49,229 bases of DNA. Source: Zychaea mexicana (Eukaryota > Mucoromycota > Mucoromycetes > Mucorales > Lichtheimiaceae). A program made the position numbers and the translations under genes. Location: assembly GCF_025766255.1 (NCBI RefSeq), contig NW_026516871.1, forward strand, positions 1-49,229, written 5' to 3'. The notes under the pieces are model-generated. The model was not told where the DNA came from, searched no databases, and worked only from the letters and a program-made list of their open reading frames with translations. Position 1 is the first letter of the stretch; each line of letters begins with the position of its first letter. Shown one piece after another: positions 23,145-33,510 of the stretch.

Positions 23145-24161
23145 TTATTCTTCAGTGTTATTTTGCTCTCTATTATTTTGACTACGGGTGAGTCCTACAA
23201 GTGCTGCAATTACATCTGCAATCCGCTCCTCTGCTCTGACCCTTCTTTCTTCTAACTGTCGTTGGCTTTCAGCTCTTCTGTTTTCAAGATCGACCATCGC
23301 TTGAAGCTGCTGTTGAAAACGTCGCTCATCGGCCGCTTCGCGCTCTGCGTCGAGTGTACGTTCTTATTCGGTGAACTGTTCGAAGATGCTGTCAAGTTTT
23401 TCAAACAGCTGTTCACGGCCCCGCTCATGCGCCTCCAAAAGCTCGCCGCCCAAGTCATTGTTAACTCGTCGTCGCTGCGCTGGTAGTTGTTCCACATCAT
23501 CTGTGACAGAGTTGCTGGCATTTGCTTCATCATGAGTTCGAACCAGGTTGCCTTGACGATTTAAATCGATTGTTACCGGTGCTATCATACTAGCATCGTC
23601 TTGGAGAAACGCCATCATCGCATCGTAGTGAGAGAACCTCTCTTGATTACGTCCTCCCCCATTTCTGGTCTGATTCGTTTCCCCAGTGAGTCTTTGGAAG
23701 CGTCGAAGGAGCTTATCCCATTTCTTCTTGCAAGCACTTCTGCTACGTCGATGTCCAGAACTGGTATCCTCAATGAACTTATTGTAGATCTTGTCCCACC
23801 ATTCCCCTTTTTCTTGGTTGCTTCTACCGTTCTTCCAGCGAGTATAATATTCTTCGACAGCGCGGATCAATTCTTCTTCTTCTTCTTCCATCCAGTCAGC
23901 AGTCGATTCTTCTTCCCTATCATCACCAGAGCCTACTGTATCGAGGTCAGAACCTTCACTGGCTTCAACCGTTTCTGGTTCTTGCTGTTGCGTGACAGGA
24001 GGCGTTGGTCGTATAGGTTGACTACCGTTTCTTGTGTTAAAACCTTGTGTTTCTGGTTCTTGCTGTTGGGTGACAGGAGGTGTTGATCGTACAAGCTGAC
24101 TACCGTTTCTTCTGTTAAAACCTTGCGTAGCAGGAGACCAAATAATAAAATTGTCGCTCAT
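23145..24161 (-). pseudogene. Harbinger Myb/trihelix-like accessory protein, one nonsense codon
   Basis: DNA-binding partner of the Harbinger transposase. ATG 24161 (MSDNF). Two copies of a TQGFN.RNGSQ repeat precede an acidic region; the Myb/trihelix domain runs from DWMEEEEEELIRAVEEYY through WWDKIYNKF to CKKKWDKLLRRF. TAA at 23364-23366 interrupts the frame. The same frame continues for about 72 codons of Arg/Glu-rich coiled coil (ERTLDAERE to NNTEE) and stops at 23145, so the truncation is secondary. Transcription is convergent with the transposase. Confidence 0.88.
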
Positions 24162-24517
24162 GATAATAAAAGAAGATAAACGAAGTTGATGTGATAAAAT
24201 AAGAAAGGGATAAATTTCGATGATAATTAGCATTTATTACTTCTTTATCCTACCTATTTATATAGCCTGACATTCGGTAGGCATTTATAATAAGGAAAGT
24301 ATTCATTTTATGCTGTTTTGACAGTCAATCGTCTTTTTTTGTTCAATATCTCTTACTACTACTTGGAGATGTGGACAAAAATAGTAATAGCATGGTCTGA
24401 ACGCCCGCAAAATTGCTCTCAAAATGTCCGTATGGACTATCACAATTTTGGTAATACCTTACTTCTAAATCAGGACCCCGTCCGGACGGCCGTTCGCCCT
24501 TTTTGAGAACACCCTAA

Positions 24518-24690
24518 GTATCCAAATATGAAAGAAGAGGGTAAAAACCTCCCAAATACCCAAAAAAGGAAGAAGAGGGGAAAAATCCCCCAAACACCCA
24601 AATATGGAAAAAGAGGGGAAAAACCTCCCAACAACCCAAAAAAGGAAGAAGAGGGGAAAATCTCCCAACAACCCAAAAAAGGAAATAACT
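24518..24690. repeat. ~38-bp minisatellite, array B right part
   Basis: Units TATCCAAATATGAAAGAAGAG, CCCAAAAAAGGAAGAAGAGG and variants, period 37-39 bp, continuing the array at 20712-20894. Confidence 0.8.
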
Positions 24691-24760
24691 TACCTTGAGT
24701 GAGAAAAGTGAGAGAAAGAGGGAAGAAAGATGAAACAGCAACATTTATATATTTATTTAC
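24691..24760 (-). promoter_or_regulatory. Candidate promoter, 5' exon and splice donor of the polyQ gene
   Basis: On the minus strand, a TATA-like TATATAAAT (24743-24751) is followed by a pyrimidine-rich stretch ending CTCAAG at 24694 and the consensus donor GTAAGT (24688-24693). An intron from here would contain minisatellite array B and the Harbinger element. Inferred from sequence only. Confidence 0.4.
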
Positions 24761-24763
24761 CTA

Positions 24764-24862
24764 AAAATGACGTCACGGAAAAAAAAGGTCACAAAAAAAA
24801 CGTCACAATTTGAAAAAAAAGACATCACAAAATCTTTTAAAAAGGACGTCACAATGAACATC
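24764..24862. promoter_or_regulatory. Cluster of CRE-like TGACGTCAC motifs
   Basis: Five spaced variants in about 95 bp: TGACGTCAC, GGTCAC, ACGTCAC, ACATCAC and GACGTCAC, mostly separated by A-runs. TGACGTCA is the palindromic site of ATF/CREB-type bZIP factors. The cluster lies just upstream of the minus-strand TATA candidate. Confidence 0.5.
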
Positions 24863-24919
24863 ATAAAAATTTTATGTGATTTTCTGACGATAGTTTTTAG
24901 GAGAAACTATCTATTAGGG

Positions 24920-25080
24920 CCTAGAATCATTTTCGGCGTGGCGACGAAGTCGCCACAGCAAAAATGAGTAACCCCAATGACCCCGACATTTCAATTCAAG
25001 TGGCGACGAATGACCCCGGCCTGACACCGGGATTTAGCCAATCAAATTACCAGAACGTGATGAGCAAGACAGCAAAATAG
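24920..25080 (+). repeat. Palindromic repeat family, copy A
   Basis: Starts CCTAGAATCATTTTCGGCGT and folds into an imperfect ~20-bp stem whose inner part GTGGCGAC-GAA-GTCGCCAC is perfect. The following ~110 bp (TTCAAGTGGCGACGAATGAC and onward) also match copy B at 45188-45320. Confidence 0.7.
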
Positions 25081-26437
25081 CAGGAGAACCAGCTCCTCTT
25101 CTTTTTACTTTTTTTTGTTCTTTTATAGCACACTCGCTTGCTGCCTGTTTTTTTAATCTTCTAATAAAAAATAAGTTGGTACTTAGGTTGCTCTCATTTC
25201 ACTCCAAACAGAGAACACCATACCCTAATGTAGCAATGGAAAATACATTTACCGTTCTCCTTCCAAAAGAGGGCTTCTCGGAGGCCTCCAATTTTGGTAG
25301 TGGCTTCTCCGATGGAAAGGCCTCCGTGGTGGCTCGCTCGGATTGATATAAAAGGAAACTGTCACTTTCATGAATAATAAAAGTATCGAAAGAAAAATAC
25401 ACCCTCTATTTTTCATCTATTTTATCTGCTTTTATTATAAAAATGAACAATATTCCACCATCAGCCATTATTCGCCGCCCAACGCACTATCATCTTGAAG
25501 AAAAAAGATGTCGTCAAGTAGCATTCATCAAGCTCTTGACGCAACTTGTAGCACCCACCATAGGAATGCTTCCTTCGGTCAATGCGAACATTGTCGCAGC
25601 TTACGCTGGTTCGCCGCATCATTTTCGAGCAGCCAAGATCCTAAGAATTCACAGCACGGAATATTGGACATTGACCCACTCGAATCTTCGCGATGACGAC
25701 GGTCCTGGCAGCTATAAATATCATTACCGCATGCACAAATCCATATTGGAATGGCTTATCAATACTTTGTCTGTGCATCAGGAATTTGTGTCACAGTCAT
25801 CAAGAATGACTAGTTTATATTCAAGTCTGCTGCATACTATGGCGTTTTACAAATACTCACATTGGATACAGAATGTTTGAGACGCAATTTGGCTTTTCTC
25901 AAGGATCGTATCATAACTTTACTGTGCGATTCATAAAAGCTTTTTGCGACATCCATGGCTCCAAGATCAAGTGGCCACGCTCTCCAGAAGAAGCCCGTGA
26001 AGCTTCCAACGCCTTTTCTTTGCCCTCCGGTTTACATACCTCTCGAGATGCCTCAGCAAGGCTGCAAGGGGCGATTGGAGCTATGGATGGCAAGCTCGTG
26101 CTGATCCACAAACCAACGAAGCAAGGTCAACGGTACTTTGACCGCAAACTGCATCACTTAATAAACTTGCTTGCTGTGTGTGCAGCAGATGGGTGCTTTA
26201 CATTTATTGATGTGGGTCAATCAGGTACAGTAATTACAAGAGATTTATTAATGTCTTTAACGTACACGTTGCTGACTGCAACTGCATCACAAATATATGT
26301 TCACTAGGGCGAACTCACGACGCCCGCGCTTTCAATAACAGTGCGCTCAATACCAGACTGCTGAGTGATCCTGAACAATGGTGTCCTAATGGAACATACA
26401 TTCTTGCTGGTTAGTAGTCCTGTACTTTTGATGTTCT

Positions 26438-26621
26438 TGTTACCGACTAGGTAGCAGTTAGTCAAGGAACCTGGGCCCGGCCTGGGTTGTACAAAGCTTA
26501 TTAGGCCCAGCAGTATATAAAGGCTGGCTGGGCTGGGAAAATAAAAAGTAACCTCTTTTCCACTGAATCATTCACTGACCTGGATAAACGTTCCCTATAG
26601 ACAAGGCCCTAGTCTATAACA
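26438..26621 (+). repeat. 5' LTR of chromovirus
   Basis: 184 bp, TG...CA ends, with TATATAA at about 26,514 as a promoter candidate. Confidence 0.95.
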
Positions 26622-26645
26622 CTTGGTAGCAGAAGTTTCGATTCA
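26622..26645 (+). promoter_or_regulatory. Primer-binding site candidate
   Basis: TGGTAGC two bases after the 5' LTR matches the 3' end of fungal initiator tRNA-Met, and GTTTCGATTC four bases later resembles the T-arm complement. The contiguous match is short, so the primer assignment is tentative. Confidence 0.5.
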
Positions 26646-26688
26646 TCAATCAACAGTCAACAAGTTATAAGCAAGTCAGCAAGAGCAC

Positions 26689-28281
26689 GTGCAAGGACAA
26701 GGCAAGCTGAACGAACAAGAACAACATCAAGAAATAAAGCAATTCTGGTCAAGCTTTCTATCAACACCAGCAGACCAGCTATTAGAGAAATTTGCATCTC
26801 AGAACCAAGAGAAGAGAGTGCAAGACCCACATACTGGAGCAGACTCTTCTAGTCAAGCAAGTACCAGTAAACAGATTATTAGCCCTAAGCCGACACAGTC
26901 AACTTCGACTAGGAGCAGGTATTTCGACGCAAGTGAAGCCATAGAGCAAGAAGTTCTGGACCACGAAGTAGCTCCCGGCAATACAGAGAACCTAAAGGAA
27001 GTAGGACAAGTTCCCTCATTGAACACAAGTATAATGAACGAAGCACAAGAAGTACCTATACCCACGGATCCAGGTGCCGAGCCCCACCACATAGGTGACA
27101 CAGCGGCACTAGCCCTGCAAGAAGTACACCACCTCTGGGACCAGCTCAATACTCAACTCCCATCAGAAATGCATAAGGTCTATGTTGCCCAGGACAAGAT
27201 TCAAGAACAAGTAACGACCTTGTCGTCTACTATGTCGCATGTAGTAAGCAAGTTACAAGAGATCACAGCAAACTAAGAAAAGGTGACACAAGTAATGTTG
27301 GACAAGGCGCAGCATGAGAACCCCATAGGAAAAAAGGCGCACAGATCCCACGGTCAGGGCACCCGATCTACATAGGCATATGATGATCCTTCTGACTCCG
27401 ATAAGGACTCATCTTCATCATCTGATGATGATGCCTCAGACCCAGGGATGGAACAGGTGAACAAGTCCTCAGACGAAGACTCCACTGGTGAGGGTGACGG
27501 CAAGCAAGGATCCCACTCACACTCACGCAGCCCTTACAAGTTCAAGCCACCAGAAGAAAAGTACTCAGGTAGCCCCTATAAGATCGAATCCTGGCTATTC
27601 AACCTCGAGGAGTATTTTACCAAGGCCAACATCAAGAAGAATATGTGTGTCGCCATCGCAACAAGTCAAATGGTAGATGATGCGACCCTATGGTGGCGTA
27701 TGTTAAGACAAGCAGACCAGGCCCCTAAAACATGGCATAAATTCAAGAAGGCGATTCGCGAACGATTCTTACCATTGAATGTCTATAAGACCAATCGCCA
27801 ACGACTCGAGTCCTGTCGCCAAGTTGGTAGCGTGACAAAGTATAACTCGGCATTCCAAGCTGCATTTGTTGAGTGCACTGACGTGAGTGAGGCAGAAGCG
27901 CTCAGCCGTTATGTCAATAATCTCAAGAGCCAAACCAAGAAGTATGTCGAACTCGAGGAACCCAAGACTCTTCGCAAGGCAATGAAGCTTGCTGAGAACT
28001 ATGACAATGCCAGTTTCAGTACCCAAGGTAGCCAACACCACACGTCACATAAGAATAGCTCACCTGGTAAGAAGTTCAAGAAGCACTTTGGCTCCCGCCA
28101 TTTCAAGGACCGCTCTCAAACATTCAAGAATGACCCCATGGATGTGGACCAGACTGAACGGATTCCCACTAAGCTTACCTGGGAGCAAGCTCGTAAGGAA
28201 GGTCGTTGCCAATACTGTGGCTCTAAGGAACATATCAAGAAGGAGTGCCATCTTCGCTCCATGTTCCACCCAAAAAACTAA
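26689..28281 (+). pseudogene. Chromovirus gag with CCHC knuckle, two in-frame stops
   Basis: Structural protein for the retrotransposon particle. One reading frame runs from about 26689 to TAA 28279-28281 but is interrupted by TAA 27274-27276 and TAG 27373-27375. The capsid-like retrotrans_gag region contains ESWLFNLEEYF, ATLWWR and FKKAIRERFLPLN (27.58-27.78 kb). A nucleocapsid knuckle C-x2-C-x4-H-x4-C (CQYCGSKEHIKKEC) lies at about 28,209-28,250. An acidic Ser/Asp-rich linker precedes the capsid. The start is uncertain because no ATG clearly dominates. Confidence 0.85.
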
Positions 28282-31200
28282 ATTTGTCAGTACGTAACAC
28301 GCCACCAGGTCGTGCTGACAAACAAGATATAAACCCTGGCAAGGATCCTGACAAGAGTCCTAACAACTGTACAAGGCTCGAGGACAATTCGGCACAAGGC
28401 ATAAATAGCGAACAGAGTAGTGATCATCGCCATCAAACAATAAGAATTACCGGACATTGTCAATCTTATCCCTGTTGTTTTTTGCTTGATTCTGGTGCTA
28501 CCCACAATTTTGTCTCCTTGGACTTCATCAATAAGCATGGCCTCCAAGATTTGCTTAAATCAGATACTGGGTCGATCACATTTGGCAATGCATCTCAGGC
28601 AACATCTACCTACTTTGCAGACCTGAAGATCACCCTAGGCCCAAGTTCTTCGCGCTTATACAGGCATCAAGAGCTCTAAGCACGACCTTATCTTAGGCAA
28701 GCCATGGCACTTCAATGAAGAACCCCAGATTAATTGGCGATCACATAAGGTTGTTGTGGCGGGGGAGGAGATCCTAGCTCAAGGACATACTGGACCCCAT
28801 CAAGTGACCCCAGAAGTACAATTTATCTCGCGCCGACAATTTAACCGCTTATGCCGATGGAACGAACTCGAACTATACGCACTTATACTGACAGATTGCA
28901 AGGATGAAGGAATGGATACAAGGAAGGCAGCTCAAGGAGCTGAAATGCATAGCTCCAATGCTCTACTCAGGCTAGTTGACTCGTATGCTGATGTGTTCCC
29001 TGCGGAATTGCCCTCAGGACTACCACCACAAAGACACGTCGATCATACTATTCCAATGGAACCTGATGCTAAGATCCCAGCACAGAAGCTTTACCGGCTC
29101 TCTAGTCACGAATTGGGTGAACTCAAGAAGCAACTTGACGAGTTAATCGCCAAAGGATGGATCGAGCCAAGCAAGTCACCCTATGGCGCCCCGGTACTAT
29201 TTGTTGCCAAGAAGGATGGAAGCTTACGAATGGTTACGGACTACCGTGCATTGAACTCAACAACGATCAAGGATGTTTACCCACTACCTCGCACAGAAGA
29301 ACTGCTCGACCAATTACAAGGTGCCAAGATATTCAGCAAACTAGACCTACGTTCCAGATACCACCAGATTCGTGTGGACCCCAAGGACATTCATAAAACG
29401 GCGTTTATGACCTGATACAGACTATATCAGTATACTGTCTTACCGTTTGGATTGACTTCGGCTCCCGCGACCTTTATGCGCTTGATGAATGATATCTTTA
29501 GAGACCTCTTAGATGTCTGCGTCATTATTTACTTGGATGACATTTTGGTATATTCTATGTCCGAACAAGAGCACAAGGAACACCTGCAAATGGTTTTGGA
29601 GCGTTTACGTGAGCACAAGCTATATGCCAAGTTGGAAAAATGCGAGTTTGGTGTCAAGTGGCTTGAATTCCTAGGACACTATGTTGATGAACAAGGTTTA
29701 CATACCGACCCAAGCAAGGTCCAAGCGGTTGTGGATTGGCCACCACTCCATAATATCAAGGATATCCAATGCTTCCTCGGTTTGGTGAATTACTACAATC
29801 GGTTCATCAAGGGTTATTCAAGCATCGTACACCCCCTGACTCGGTTGCTACGCAAGGATACTCTATGGCAATGGACCAAGAAAGAACAACATGCTTTTGA
29901 TACACTGAAACAAAGTTTGGTTTCTGCGCCAGTGCTGGCACTGCTGGACCCAACGAAACGTTTCTTTGTCCATACCGATGCATCATCAACTGTAGCAATT
30001 GGAGGTATTCTATCGCAAGAACAAGAAGATGGGAAGCTGCACCCTATAGCTTATACATCAAGATCTATGACCCCAGCTGAGTTGAACTATTCCGTTTATG
30101 AGTAAGAAATGTTGGCGCTCAAGCATTGTTTACTGAAATGGCGTCATCATTTGGATATGCAGAAGTTTACTGTTTTTACAGACAACCGGGCACTATCATC
30201 TCTCAAGACCAATACCAATCTGAATAAACGACAAATTCATTGGTTAGAGACATTTATGTCCTTCTCTTGGGATGTCCATCATATCCCCGAGAAAAGAATC
30301 ATGGGGCCAATGCTTTGAGCAAGCATCCTCCATCAAAACCGTCGAACCCAGATGCCAACAAGGAGTTACAAGAAGTCTACCGGGTCCAAAAGCAAGATAC
30401 TATAGAAGCCGAGATCAAGGACAAGTACGACAAGGACGAGTACACTAAGGATCTTTGGGACAAGCTCCGTTGTGGCATCGATGTACGAAACATCACGTTA
30501 GTAGACCAGTGGTTGTACCGCCATCCTGAAGGAAAAGATCATCGTCAGCTGTAGTACCAAGGATGCCACAGATCCTGAAAGACATTTTGTATGATACCCA
30601 TGATGCACCATCAGCAGGCCACCGAGGAATAGATGCAACTATTGAAAGGATTGAACGCCAATTCTATTGGCCCAACATCGCCAAGTCGGTTCGTCAATAC
30701 ATTGGTGCTTGTGACAGCTGTCAAAGGAACAAGGGTACCAACAAGAAGCCAGGAGGTTTGATCCAGCCATTGGAACCAGCCCAAGGTCGATGGGAATCGA
30801 TATCAATGGACTTCATAACCCAGTTACCAGTAACCAAGAATGGGTATGATGCCATCATGGTGATTGTCGATCGATTTTCCAAGAGAGCACATTTCGCACC
30901 ATGCTACACAACAGATACAGCCGAAGATGTAGCACATCTATTTTTACGAGAAATATATCGCCAACATGGGTTCCCCAAGGAAGTGGTATCGGATCGTGAC
31001 CCGAAGTTTACATCAAGGTTTTGGAAGGCATTATTCGAACAGTTACAGATCAAGCGTAAACTGTCAACCGCGCGACATGCAGAAACTGATGGTAAAACCG
31101 AAAGAGTGAACCGAATACTTGAAGATCTTTTACGCCATTATGTTGCATTCGATCAATAGGATTGGGATGTATGGCTACCAGTTGTGGAGCATACATACAA

Positions 31201-31960
31201 CAATACATACAAGCGTCAATCAAGATGACTCCATATTACTGTGACTTAGGTCGTCATGTCCTCACCCCAAGTTACCTGGAATCTAACTCAAGTAACGAAG
31301 CTGTGGCGCACCTCGAGTCAAGACTCAAGACGATCGGTGAACACGTAACTGACAATATCAAGGCTGCTGCAGCCAGGCAAGAGCAGTATGCCAACCCACA
31401 TAGGCGTGATGTTGAATTCGAAGTTGGACAAGAAGTACTTGTGGATCAACTATACCTAAATCCACATAACTTCCCACGATCAGCCAAGAAGAAGCTTGCA
31501 GCCAAGTACGCAGGTCCCTATAAGATTACTGAACGCATTGGCAAGGTATCTTATCGTCTCGAGCTCCCAACAAATATCAAGGCACACAATGTATTTCATG
31601 TTCGAACGCTCAAGCCGTACACTCAAAGTCAAGACCACCGGACCCCGGCACGACCACCACCTTTAGTTATTGAAGGCGAACCCGAGTATGAAGTTGAAGC
31701 TATCATTGACAAGAGAACTTACAAACGACGCATCGAGTATCTAGTCAAATGGTTAGGCTATCCAATTCATGATGCTACATGGGAACCACTCAAGAACTTG
31801 GACAATTGTCAAGTTTTTATTCAAAACTATGAAGATAGACTTCACAAAGGAACTACATCAACCACACCATCATCGACCCAAGACAGGCGATACGGCATAC
31901 CAGGTGGCAGCATCAGGACACCAAGGGCCGACCCAAACGATCTTGATCCTGTAAACCAGG
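28245..31960 (+). pseudogene. Chromovirus pol: protease, RT, RNase H, integrase, chromodomain
   Basis: Pol runs in the -1 frame from gag. Aspartic protease active site LLDSGATHNF (about 28,485-28,515). RT with [10 protein letters not shown] and YLDDIL (about 29,530). RNase H with HTDAS and FTDNRAL. Integrase with an H-H-C-C finger (CDSCQ at about 30,710) and core Asp in SMDFI, Asp in VSDRDPKF, Glu in DGKTERVNR. The GPY/F-like module KYAGPYK...VFHVRTLKPY is followed by a chromodomain (about 31,680-31,850, YLVKWLGYP..DATWEP), which targets chromatin in this family. Damage: frameshifts near 28,660, 30,316, 30,553 and 31,220; TGA 29413, TAA 30103, TAG 31157. The element is not autonomous as sequenced. 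Confidence 0.92.
28272..28278 (+). promoter_or_regulatory. Candidate -1 ribosomal frameshift site A AAA AAC
   Basis: The heptamer is in the correct gag phase (CCA AAA AAC) and directly precedes the gag stop TAA. Pol continues in the -1 frame (KKLNLSVRN). This is a classic retroviral-type slippery sequence; function here is inferred. Confidence 0.65.
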
Positions 31961-32925
31961 GAAGAGGTCCACATGATGTGGAGGGGAGGGATACCTGGAT
32001 TTTGCTGTTGCTGTTGCTGGTGAACACTAGGAGACCTAGGGTCTTGTGGTTGCTTCAAATGGTCCACCCCAGGCGATGTCACAGGAGACATAGAATCCGA
32101 ACGAGCAGACCTAGGGGAGCTTGGCAGAGACACCAAGGGAGTAGGAGGGGTATGCCCTGTGGTAGTAACCTCAGGTGCACCCAAGGAGCCCTCAAGAGGT
32201 GACATGGACCAAGGCGGAGCTGGTAGTCAGTTTCATCACTAGCCAGCTCATCTACCTCTTCAGCATACTCAACCTCATCATCAGTCTCTACCAAGGACGA
32301 ACACGAGCACCAGCCAAACGACCAGAACGACGCAAGCCACCAGGAACTGCAACTGAGCACCACCAGACCGAACAGAACCAGGAGGACTAGCCTGAAAGAC
32401 AACAGGACCAAAGGTACCCAAATCTAGGACACCACCAGTAGGACCAAAAAGTGGCAACTTAGGAGGAGCCAAGGAAGGGAACACCTCACTACCAGAACGC
32501 AATTGGCCCAAGGAGCAGACCAAACCCATTGGCTCACGATTGCGCCGAGACTGGAAGACCCGGGACAAATACCAAGAAGGCACCTGCAGCTCAGGACCAA
32601 CAAGGATGTTCTGGCCTAGGAGCCAGACATGACTACGGGGAACATCCTTACCTAGGAGGTACTGCTGATCAGCACAGTGACCTCTCTTGTTGAGTCTGCA
32701 CTGATCACAGTAGTGTGGCGACTGTTCCACATCTTACAAGCCACCATCGGGCATAAAGTTAAAGCAGATCCGTGACAAACAAAAGCAGCGCTGACAGACA
32801 TTGGCTGGACGTTCAAAGCCATACGAAATCTCTGGATGCAAATTGGTAACATGACCAGTGATGCAAGTGCGTCCAATGCAGTCTCGAGCAAAGGCAGGTT
32901 GAGCAAGACCACAGTATGAGTAGTG
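31870..32925 (-). pseudogene. Antisense Cys-rich ORF in the 3' part of the chromovirus
   Basis: Unrecognised, minus strand, between integrase and the 3' LTR. From about 32,925 the frame reads YCGLAQPAFARDCIGRTC, ANVCQRCFCLSRIC, a TAA codon at about 32,733, and then HYCDQCRLNKRGHC, giving several spaced Cys pairs that suit zinc binding. It continues to about 32,281, and downstream minus frames carry an acidic stretch and a Pro/Ser/Gln-rich tail. Extra antisense genes are known in some plant gypsy elements; whether this is expressed is unknown. A frameshift near 32,380 is likely. Confidence 0.45.
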
Positions 32926-33311
32926 GTGCTAAGGTGCGAAGTAAAGACGGACATTGGTTGATAAGGAAATAAGTGAAGGCAAGGACTAGAAGTAGATAAA
33001 ATATGCAACTGGAAAAAGAAGCAAGGAAATGGTATACCCCTGCTCAATGTTTGTAAAAATTTTACAGCGGTGTTTCACATTAGGTCACTGCTAATACCTT
33101 CACCCCCGCAATATTAATGCATGTTTATTCTCCTACCCCCATGATTTTCCTCATAGCACCCAAGTACCCCCGATGTTTCTCATGACACCCAAGTACCCCC
33201 AAGGTTAAAAATCTGTAAACCCTATCACCTCCACCCCATTATACACTTCCCTGTTCCCATTATTATTATATTACTGTATTCATTGATTGTTGTAAATTAT
33301 ACTCCCTAGTA

Positions 33312-33325
33312 TTAGAGGGGGAGAA
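33312..33325 (+). promoter_or_regulatory. Polypurine tract
   Basis: AGAGGGGGAGAA directly before the 3' LTR; plus-strand priming site in LTR elements. Confidence 0.85.
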
Positions 33326-33510
33326 TGTTACCGACTAGGTAGCAGTTAGTCAAGGAACCTGGGCCCCGGCCTGGGTTGTACAAAGCTTATTAGGCCCAGC
33401 AGTATATAAAGGCTGGCTAGGCTGGGAAAATAAAAAGTAACCTCTTTTCTACTGAATCATTCACTGACCTGGATAAACATTCCCTATAGACAAGGCCCTA
33501 GTCTATAACA
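33326..33510 (+). repeat. 3' LTR of chromovirus
   Basis: 185 bp; differs from the 5' LTR by one inserted C and three transitions. Confidence 0.95.

Larger units (their letters stand above)
20898..24514 (+). mobile_element. PIF/Harbinger transposon, 3617 bp
   Basis: Terminal inverted repeats of at least 29 bp begin GGGTGTTCTCAAAAAGGGCG and include a 20-bp palindrome (20915-20934). A TAA target duplication flanks it (20895-20897 and 24515-24517), the TWA site expected of Harbinger. It carries the usual two genes, transposase (+) and Myb-like protein (-), in convergent arrangement; each has one premature stop. The insertion splits minisatellite array B. Confidence 0.95.
26438..33510 (+). mobile_element. 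Ty3/gypsy chromovirus LTR retrotransposon, 7073 bp
   Basis: LTRs of 184 and 185 bp (TGTTACCGAC to TCTATAACA) with a perfect 5-bp target duplication GTTCT (26433-26437, 33511-33515). Three transitions and one 1-bp indel separate the LTRs, so insertion is fairly recent. Gag, protease, RT, RNase H, integrase and a chromodomain follow in Ty3/gypsy order, but stops and frameshifts interrupt them. Confidence 0.97.

Noticed and set aside
23601..24086. 161-aa plus-strand ORF opposite the second Myb gene
   Set aside because: Phe-rich shadow of Glu codons in the minus-strand gene.
18545..24690. CRISPR-like array from regularly spaced 38-bp repeats
   Set aside because: Units are contiguous and degenerate with no unique spacers, and the context is eukaryotic.
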